From an uncultured Mediterranea sp. (GTDB taxonomy: Bacteria > Bacteroidota > Bacteroidia > Bacteroidales > Bacteroidaceae), in assembly GCF_902493215.1 (NCBI RefSeq), contig NZ_CABUOL010000018.1:1-62148 (forward strand): DNA of 62,148 bases, in the 5' to 3' direction. A program made the translations under genes and the position numbers. Below the pieces are notes generated by a model. The model saw only the letters and a program-made list of their open reading frames with translations, was not told the DNA's origin and did no database searches. Of this stretch, positions 35,126 through 42,317 are shown piece by piece. Positions within the stretch are counted from its first letter, which is position 1. Every line of letters begins with the position of its first letter.

Positions 35126-37030
35126 TCAATAATACGGGTTCTGAACCAACTGCGGAGCCTTGTTGATTTCGCTCTGCGGAATCGGCATCAGATACTGTCC
35201 TTTGTGGAAGCTACGCTGCAGGGGCAGGTCCATCGGAGTAAATTCTTCTACCGTTGTAGCATTGGTATTCAAACCACGGTCTGGCATACCGACGAACTCC
35301 TCAGCCACTTTCCAACGGCGGTAGTCGAAGAAGAGATGTCCTTCGAAGTACAGCTCGTTGATGCGTTCCTGACGTACAATCTGACGCATACCTTCCTGCG
35401 TATTCTGATAACCGGGATTAGTAGAATAATTGTCCCAAGCATCATCTACCGAAGGAATACCGGCACGGTCACGTATTTTATCAAGGTAAACTTTAGCCTC
35501 ATCCAGTTTGTTCAGTTCTACCAACGCCTCGGCATAGTTCAAGTAAACCTCAGCCAGACGGAACTGTGCCATCGGACATTCAATCAGAGCACCCTGATAT
35601 GAAGGGAATGCCCACTTCTTATTACCAAAACCGGAAATGGAATATTCGGCATCCGTACGGTTACCACGGCCATGAGGATCATTCTTCAACACTTGTACTT
35701 TAATGGCGCGCTTGGCCGGATCACCGTTACCCGGATCTTTATCCTCGTAGCGTCCAAACTCAAAGAAACCATTATGATAAGTAACCCAAGCATAGAAACG
35801 TGGTTCACGCTCCGTACAGAGACGCATTACCTTACCTGCCGATACACCACCGTCGTAATTGTTACCATCGTTATTAATAGGAGCATCTATATATTCGTAA
35901 CGTCCGTCATAGTTGAATGTCTTGTCCATCTCCATCGGCAATCCATTCTTGGTATAGAAACGCTCTACCGACTGTAAAGTAGGACAAATAACCATACTCA
36001 TCATATTTTTATAGCTACCAGAATTGATACGGGGAGCCGTACGACGCTGGATGCCATAATACTCATCCTTACGGGTATCACACCATATAATTTCCGGGTT
36101 GTTGTTGAAGTCCAGAATGTTGTAACGCAAACGACGCTGGGCCGCATTGGGCAGACCGGGTTTGTCATCCGACGGAGTACCCGCCTCAGCATCCCCATAC
36201 AGATGGAAACCTGCTTTTTCCAGTTCCTGAATGGCGTAGAGGGAAGCATCAGCTGCTTTTTGCCACTTGTCCTGACTATATTCCTGGGCAATCAGCGGAC
36301 GACCGTCTACCGGACTCTTGAAATCGGCATACATCTCCGAATTTCCGTTGAATAACGGAGAGGCGGCATACAGATACATACGCGACTTCAGTGCCAATGC
36401 CTGTAAGCGGGTCACGCGTCCATAGTCGTCACCACTCCACGTATTAGGAAGATTGGGAATAGCTTCATCCAACTTATCATTGATAAACTGCACCACTTCA
36501 TCGTAACTGCTACGCTCGGGGAATTCCGAAATAGGTGTATTCTGATCGATGACCCCACGAATAATCATGGTCGGTCCGTAGGAACGGAGCGACAGGAAGT
36601 GAAAGTAACCAATCAAAAAATCGGCCTCGGCACGATAGGTTGTAAGAGTTTCCTGACTGATATCTGTCGAAAAGACATTATCTAACGATTCTTTAAACTT
36701 ATAACACTGACGAATACCGTTCCAAATAGTAGCCCATGTGGTAGAAGTATTACCAATACTGGAAGGACTATAAAGACCATACTTGAATTCAGTCCACAAT
36801 TCTTTTGTTACCGCAGTCATCTCCTCCGGATGCCAATATGAGCCACCGAATGCACGCATCGCAGGCATATAGCCATAACATGAATAAAGATAACCCTTCA
36901 CCGCACTGGGTGTTTTCCAAGTATCTGACTCTTCCGCCCGTTCATCGGGTACAATGTCCAGATAGCCACACGATGTAAATTGCCCGGCCAAAGCCATGAC
37001 CATCATCAATTTCAATATATTTTTCTTCAT
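35126..37030 (-). CDS. SusD-like surface glycan-binding lipoprotein
   Basis: 634 residues. SusD-like proteins form the lid over the SusC pore and bind glycan at the cell surface. The lipobox is FTSC (Cys21), followed by the typical GYLDIVPDE. TPR-like helices include AEADFLIGYFHFLSLRSYGP and FRLAEVYLNYAEALVEL, and the C terminus is the standard RINELYFEGHLFFDYRRWK...YLMPIPQSEINKAPQLVQNPYY type. The start is the ATG at 37030, 8 bases after the susC stop, so the two are co-transcribed. No SusE- or SusF-like gene follows; a terminator ends the pair. Confidence 0.96.
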   Translation of the reverse strand: MKKNILKLMMVMALAGQFTSCGYLDIVPDERAEESDTWKTPSAVKGYLYSCYGYMPAMRAFGGSYWHPEEMTAVTKELWTEFKYGLYSPSSIGNTSTTWATIWNGIRQCYKFKESLDNVFSTDISQETLTTYRAEADFLIGYFHFLSLRSYGPTMIIRGVIDQNTPISEFPERSSYDEVVQFINDKLDEAIPNLPNTWSGDDYGRVTRLQALALKSRMYLYAASPLFNGNSEMYADFKSPVDGRPLIAQEYSQDKWQKAADASLYAIQELEKAGFHLYGDAEAGTPSDDKPGLPNAAQRRLRYNILDFNNNPEIIWCDTRKDEYYGIQRRTAPRINSGSYKNMMSMVICPTLQSVERFYTKNGLPMEMDKTFNYDGRYEYIDAPINNDGNNYDGGVSAGKVMRLCTEREPRFYAWVTYHNGFFEFGRYEDKDPGNGDPAKRAIKVQVLKNDPHGRGNRTDAEYSISGFGNKKWAFPSYQGALIECPMAQFRLAEVYLNYAEALVELNKLDEAKVYLDKIRDRAGIPSVDDAWDNYSTNPGYQNTQEGMRQIVRQERINELYFEGHLFFDYRRWKVAEEFVGMPDRGLNTNATTVEEFTPMDLPLQRSFHKGQYLMPIPQSEINKAPQLVQNPYY

Positions 37031-37038
37031 AGTTCTGC

Positions 37039-40000
37039 TTATTTGTTGTTAAAGGTTACTTGAACACCAAAATTAATCACACGCTGGGTGGGGTACTTCA
37101 GACCACTACCGCTACCCATTTCCGGATCCCAATAGTCGAAAGGCGAGAAGGTCAGCAAGTTACTGCCACTCACGTAGAAACGCCAGCCTTTATACGTATA
37201 ACCGATTTCCGCATTCTTCAACTTCAAGAAAGCACCGTTGCGCAACCAGAATGTAGATGAAGCTGTATTGTTCGGGTTGTCAATCTGCGTCAGACGCGGA
37301 TAGGCTGCATTGGGATTCGGATTGTCAGGGCTCCAATGGTCATCGGCAATCCACTGGAACAGACCGTTGATAGTCTGCGAACCGAACGGATGGAAGCCGG
37401 ACATCAGAATGCTTGTCTTAGCTGCCCCCTGGAAGAAGCAGGAAAAATCCCAATTTTTCCACTTGATGGACGGACCGAAACCGTAGACGATTTCAGGATC
37501 CTTCGGATTGCCTACATACATGCGGTCATTGCTGTCTATAACATCATCATATTCACCTTTATAGTTAGGCAAATTCTTATACCAGATGTCACCCGGCTGA
37601 GGAGTAAAACCTAAAGTCTGCGACGGATTATTCTTAATGGTTTCTTCGTCCGGGAAGAGTCCATTGGCTATGTAAAGCAAATATTGTCCATCAGAATGCC
37701 CGATAGTAGACAAGTTGGGATACTCACGGAAAGGAGGTTCATCACGCTCCAGAATGGTATTGTGAGCGTATGTGAAGGTACCCTTGAACGAAATGGTCAG
37801 GTCTTTGTTCACCTGCTTGTTATAGTCAATGGCAAAATCCACACCTTCGTTCTTCATTTTACCCAAGTTACCATAAACTGCCGCTCCTGCCATACCCAAG
37901 AATTCGGGGATTGTACCCGAACGGGAAAGGAAAATATCGCGACGGGTTTCCTTGAAGACATCGAACGTCAAGTTAAAAGCATTGAACAACTGCAAGTCCA
38001 TACCTACATTCCACTTTTCACCGACTTCCCAACCCAATTGGGCATTATAATAACGTTTCCATTTCGGGCCACTCAATGTTATATTCTGCTTGATGCCAGT
38101 TGTATAACTGGGTCCACCAGACAATGATATATCTTCCAAATACGCAAAACGACCTGCACTTGAACTGGTATCGTCGTTACCCACCAATCCCCATGAACCA
38201 CGAATTTTCAGGTTGGATACCACCGGACGGATCGGTTCCCAAAAATCTTCTTCCGAGATGCTGTAGCCTAATGCAAACGATGGGAAGAAACCATAACGAT
38301 TATCAGGAGCAAAGTTCTCGGAACCGTTGTAACCGAAGTTCACCTCAGCCAGGTAACGGTTGTCAAATGCATAAGAAATACGGCCGGCAATACCCTGCTT
38401 ACGTTTGGGCAAGGAAGAAAAGAGGTCGCTGGGAATATTGGTATCATACTGCTGGCGGTTAAAGAGGAACATCACGTTCAGAGCATGTACATCATTGAAC
38501 GTATGATTGTAGTCCAACATAGCCTGAAGATACATATTACGTTCGCCACCATGTCCTCCAGTCGTACTGATAGCCGTATTCTGCTCATTACCGATTCTTC
38601 TTAATGTATAATCCATCGTTTCAGGATCATACGAATCTACTTCATAACCATTGTAAGCACTGGTACGGGTTACGGTCGTAATATTCTTGTTTTTGTAAGA
38701 GAACAAACCATTGAACTTCAACCCTGGCAGCAACATGCCCAAATCCTGTTCAATCTTAAAATTAGCTGTTACAATGCTTTGCATATTGGTTTTATAACCA
38801 CGTACATATTCTGCTATCGGATTTCTAAAGCCCATCGAATACGGACCACCAGACTTGGCACCCCACATAATATCTTCAGTCACTACACCACCTGTACCGG
38901 CCGGATACATAATCGGAAAATCAACCGGATTGGAAATCAAACTGAAAGCAAAAATATCATCCACATCCATAGCCGGACCTTTCCAGTCGCGTACCGAAAG
39001 GTTCAAGCCCAACGATAATTTAGTTGTAGAAGTGGCATACACATTCAGGTTGTTGATGAAGTCGTAGTTCGTAACCCTCACATTGTTGTTATAGGAAAAA
39101 TAATCCTGACTCATGGAGTTCAAGTTACCGTCACTGTGTTTAATACCGGCACTCATAAAGTAGTCCATCTTCTTGCTACCACCACGAATATTGAAGTTGG
39201 CACGCTGTGAAAACGCGTTCCGCTTGAACATCTCGTCATACCAATCCACATCCGGATATAAATAAGGATTTAAATGTTGGGCAGTACCGTTGATTTTATC
39301 ATCACTATATGGAATATTGGAAGAATTTGGGCGACTCAAAGATTCATTATACATCTTCATATAAGTCACACCATCAGCCGTTTCCGGTACATTAGTCAGC
39401 TGGGTCAATGCTCCCTCCAAACGGAAGTTGATAACCGGTTTATCCAAATTCTTACCATTTTTAGTAGTCACAATCATTACACCGTTGGCACCACGAGTAC
39501 CATACAAGGCGGTCGCCGTAGCATCTTTCAAAATGGAGAATCCTTCAATAGCTTCCGGATCAAGGGCATTCAATTCCTGTGCACTGATTTCCACACCATC
39601 CAGCACAATCAAAGCGCCGGTTGCACCACTAAACGTAGACTTACCACGAATCCAGAAGTCAGCTCCATCGGCACCCGGTTCACCACTACGTTGTACGGCA
39701 ATCACACCCGCCAGACGACCGGCAAACGATGAACTCAAACTGGAAGAAGGCACCTGCAGTTCTTCAGCGCGTACCTGGCTAACCGATCCCACCATACTGG
39801 CTTTTTTCTGACCAACACCGAATGCGGTAACCACCACTTCCTCGAGCATTTCGGATGATTCCCCCAATTCTATCAGGTACATCTTCAAAGCACCGACCTT
39901 CACTTCTTTCGTTTCATAACCAATGTAGGAAACCTGAAGAACATCTCCCTCTTTACAGGAAAGCTTGAACTGACCATCAACGTTGGTCGTCACACCAGTT

Positions 40001-40248
40001 TGAGTTCCTTTCACCATCACAGTCACACCAATCAGGGGTTCGCCCGTCTTGGCATCCGTCACTGTACCTGTAATCTCATGTCCTTTTTGCTGTGCAGCAT
40101 AAGTTGTTGCAGCCAAATTCCTTCCCATTGCAGCAACCGGATCGGAAGCATAAGTCGGAACAACCGACAAACATAAAGCTCCGCCTACCAACAGACCGGA
40201 AAGACAGCCTTGCAACATACGTTTTTGTTTCCGTTGATACATAAGCAT
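37039..40248 (-). CDS. SusC-like TonB-dependent outer-membrane transporter
   Basis: 1069 residues. It imports oligosaccharides across the outer membrane with SusD. Signal peptide to about residue 35; a carboxypeptidase-D regulatory-like domain at about 57-130 (ITGTVTDAKTGEPLIGVTV); the TonB-box region with EEVVVTAFG; a plug domain (about 150-270, ALYGTRGANGVMIVTTKNG); then a 22-strand barrel ending INFGVQVTFNN. There is no STN domain, so it is not expected to signal to an anti-sigma factor; the HTCS at 48037 is the likelier regulator. The start is the ATG at 40248 (ATG at 40242 is an alternative). Confidence 0.96.
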   Translation of the reverse strand: MLMYQRKQKRMLQGCLSGLLVGGALCLSVVPTYASDPVAAMGRNLAATTYAAQQKGHEITGTVTDAKTGEPLIGVTVMVKGTQTGVTTNVDGQFKLSCKEGDVLQVSYIGYETKEVKVGALKMYLIELGESSEMLEEVVVTAFGVGQKKASMVGSVSQVRAEELQVPSSSLSSSFAGRLAGVIAVQRSGEPGADGADFWIRGKSTFSGATGALIVLDGVEISAQELNALDPEAIEGFSILKDATATALYGTRGANGVMIVTTKNGKNLDKPVINFRLEGALTQLTNVPETADGVTYMKMYNESLSRPNSSNIPYSDDKINGTAQHLNPYLYPDVDWYDEMFKRNAFSQRANFNIRGGSKKMDYFMSAGIKHSDGNLNSMSQDYFSYNNNVRVTNYDFINNLNVYATSTTKLSLGLNLSVRDWKGPAMDVDDIFAFSLISNPVDFPIMYPAGTGGVVTEDIMWGAKSGGPYSMGFRNPIAEYVRGYKTNMQSIVTANFKIEQDLGMLLPGLKFNGLFSYKNKNITTVTRTSAYNGYEVDSYDPETMDYTLRRIGNEQNTAISTTGGHGGERNMYLQAMLDYNHTFNDVHALNVMFLFNRQQYDTNIPSDLFSSLPKRKQGIAGRISYAFDNRYLAEVNFGYNGSENFAPDNRYGFFPSFALGYSISEEDFWEPIRPVVSNLKIRGSWGLVGNDDTSSSAGRFAYLEDISLSGGPSYTTGIKQNITLSGPKWKRYYNAQLGWEVGEKWNVGMDLQLFNAFNLTFDVFKETRRDIFLSRSGTIPEFLGMAGAAVYGNLGKMKNEGVDFAIDYNKQVNKDLTISFKGTFTYAHNTILERDEPPFREYPNLSTIGHSDGQYLLYIANGLFPDEETIKNNPSQTLGFTPQPGDIWYKNLPNYKGEYDDVIDSNDRMYVGNPKDPEIVYGFGPSIKWKNWDFSCFFQGAAKTSILMSGFHPFGSQTINGLFQWIADDHWSPDNPNPNAAYPRLTQIDNPNNTASSTFWLRNGAFLKLKNAEIGYTYKGWRFYVSGSNLLTFSPFDYWDPEMGSGSGLKYPTQRVINFGVQVTFNNK

Positions 40249-40320
40249 TAAATTTTAAGTTATTACTATATAATAAGAATTAAAAAACACTCTTTCAACC
40301 GTTTTACGATTTTTCTATCA

Positions 40321-40426
40321 CAAAGATGGAAAATCATTCTTATACAAAGGGGACAAGGAGTATTTTTCAAGGTACACAATCTTACGTTCTATCACTTTTA
40401 ACATTCAAGACAGAGGGTACACAATC
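40321..40426 (-). promoter_or_regulatory. susC promoter box with upstream 11-base direct repeats
   Basis: CATCTTTG on the minus strand (40328-40321) is one base off TAnnTTTG and would start transcription near 40314. GGTACACAATC is present exactly twice at 40371-40381 and 40416-40426, 45 bases apart and in the same orientation, at about -60 and -105. Direct repeats at such positions fit an AraC-type activator such as the HTCS at 48037 (inference). Confidence 0.55.
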
Positions 40427-40680
40427 GTCCAAAAGGGGATAAAACGTCTATACTACAAATGTTAAACATCTGATTTACAACCATATTAGAAGAACACATC
40501 ATTACAGGTACGCTCCATAGGATTTAAGAAAACACATGCGACCACCTGCAACGTTAAAAGAATGAATGTACATCTTTCCGTACCTTATTTTACACTACTT
40601 TTCCCGTGGAATTACAGCGACAGACGTACCTTTGTACAAAAGGAAACTATCAAATATGAAATAAAAATAAATAATATTCA

Positions 40681-40717
40681 CCTTTAGGGAACAAACGTTC
40701 CCTAAAGGCTATATTTG
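40681..40717 (+). promoter_or_regulatory. Promoter of the M60-lyase operon with an overlapping perfect palindrome
   Basis: CCTTTAGGGAAC (40681-40692), AAAC, GTTCCCTAAAGG (40697-40708) form a perfect 12-base inverted repeat. One base later comes the -7 box TATATTTG (40710-40717). The palindrome covers the -33 region, a classic place for a repressor. The leader to the ATG at 40768 is about 44 bases. A second box, TACCTTTG at 40627-40634, could give a longer leader. Confidence 0.7.
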
Positions 40718-40767
40718 AAGAACTCAAACAAGTAGATTACAAGCATAAACAAAAATTCAAAAAAGGC

Positions 40768-42300
40768 ATGAAAACACTAAAGACATGGACCGTGGCTGCA
40801 CTGTGTTGCATCGGTACTACCGTTTTCGGGCAAACGCCCTCGTATTCCACCCAAGCCATCACAGAAGACTTGGATTTCTTCAGCGACTGGACCGCTTCGG
40901 AGCTGGCAGAAGGCTTCAAGACCAAAAAACTGAAAGGATTCAGAAGTCCGCTGATGAAACAACTGGCCGAACAGCTGCAGGCCGGCACCTATCAATCCCG
41001 ATATCTACTGAACAGTTACAAACCCATTCCTTCAAACAAAGTATTGGAGAAATCTCTCAAACTTTATAACGGATACAGCCGTTATGAGAACATCACCGGA
41101 GTATACCTCGAGCAAGGAGAAAATGTGGTACTGGTGGGCGACCTACACGGACGTGACATAAGTCTGCTTATCCCGAACTGGATGAGACAACCGACTCCTG
41201 GATTTGAAGCGACCAAAGATCCGGAAGGATGGGGACTGAAGAAACAAACCATAGCCCTGCACGAAGGAGTCAACGTCATTTATGTAGAAAAGGCCGGTAA
41301 TGTATATCTCGACTATTTTGCCGACGATCCTGAAACCGCACCCGCTGTTACCATCCATTTCGTAACGGGAAAAGCCAACGGATACTTTGACGCAGCCACA
41401 CAGAGCAATGAAGACTGGAAACGTCTGTTGGACCAGGCTGTAAGTCCCGTTATGGATGTAAAGACACGCTACATGCAGCTGGCCTATCCGATAGAATTCC
41501 TTAAGAAGTTCAGATATGAAGACGGGAAGGAACTGGCCGAAGCCTACGATAAGATCATGGAACAGCAGTATACCTTCAATGGAGCTGTGAAATACAACCG
41601 AATCCCTCCCAAACGTATTCTGGCACGTGTCAACTTCAACTATTTCATGTTCCGAGACGGTGACGGCGTTGCCTTTTTGGGTAATGAAAGTACCATGAAA
41701 TCGGCTCTCGGCCCGAACATTTACAGCGACTGGGGTGTAAACCACGAAATAGGGCATGTTATGCAGATGAGCCCGCAACTCACTTGGGGAGGCATGACAG
41801 AGGTAAGCAACAACCTCTTCACGATGTACGTGGCAACCAAAGCCGGAAAGCCCAGCCGGTTAAGCCAAAGCAAGAATTACGAAAACGCCCGCAAAAACAT
41901 AATCGAAGCCACAGAGAAGCCGTTCATCATGTGTGTGAAGGACCCGTTTGAAAAGCTGGTACCCTTCTGGCAGCTTCATCTGTATGCACAGGAAAAGGGA
42001 TACGCAGACTTTTATGCTGACCTGATGGAATACATGCGCAACCATCCCGACAAAGGACGAGGCAATGCATCCATCAACAACATGTATGAATTCATCAAAG
42101 TATCATGCGACCTGCTGAAGACTGACCTTACAGATTTCTTCGAAGCGTGGGGATTCTTCGTGACCGGTACATTCGAAGTAGGCGACTACGCAAACTACAA
42201 GTTTGACATCACTCCCAAGATGATTGAAGAGACCAAACAATACGTTGCCGGGAAAAAGTATCCTAAGCCGGAAAAAAATCTCACATTGTTGACGGACTAA
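40768..42300 (+). CDS. Secreted M60-like metallopeptidase (third copy, minimal)
   Basis: 510 residues with a signal peptide (MKTLKTWTVAALCCIGTTVFGQ). It shares ENITGVYLEQGENVVLVGD and TIHFVTGKANGYFD with the other two copies. The zinc site is HEIGH at 326-330 and the third ligand is Glu345 (MTEVSNN). LVPFWQLHLYAQ follows. It ends soon after the helical part and lacks the C-terminal beta domain of the copies at 27834 and 33112, and has no lipobox or binding modules. It opens a plus-strand operon; the next gene starts 17 bases after its stop. G+C is lower than in the other two copies. Confidence 0.92.
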   Translation: MKTLKTWTVAALCCIGTTVFGQTPSYSTQAITEDLDFFSDWTASELAEGFKTKKLKGFRSPLMKQLAEQLQAGTYQSRYLLNSYKPIPSNKVLEKSLKLYNGYSRYENITGVYLEQGENVVLVGDLHGRDISLLIPNWMRQPTPGFEATKDPEGWGLKKQTIALHEGVNVIYVEKAGNVYLDYFADDPETAPAVTIHFVTGKANGYFDAATQSNEDWKRLLDQAVSPVMDVKTRYMQLAYPIEFLKKFRYEDGKELAEAYDKIMEQQYTFNGAVKYNRIPPKRILARVNFNYFMFRDGDGVAFLGNESTMKSALGPNIYSDWGVNHEIGHVMQMSPQLTWGGMTEVSNNLFTMYVATKAGKPSRLSQSKNYENARKNIIEATEKPFIMCVKDPFEKLVPFWQLHLYAQEKGYADFYADLMEYMRNHPDKGRGNASINNMYEFIKVSCDLLKTDLTDFFEAWGFFVTGTFEVGDYANYKFDITPKMIEETKQYVAGKKYPKPEKNLTLLTD

Positions 42301-42317
42301 CATAATTCAGAAGACCT

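Larger units (their letters stand above)
40249..40767. other. 519-base divergent regulatory region between susC and the M60-lyase operon
   Basis: A/T-rich and without a credible gene. It holds a -7-like box for susC, a pair of 11-base direct repeats, a TACCTTTG box at 40627-40634 and, near the right end, a perfect palindrome next to the -7 box of the M60 gene. The rest (about 40430-40620) shows nothing I can interpret. Confidence 0.75.

Noticed and set aside
40249..40767. Small RNA gene in the susC-M60 gap
   Set aside because: Only promoter boxes, a palindrome and a direct repeat are visible; no structured transcript with its own terminator could be supported.
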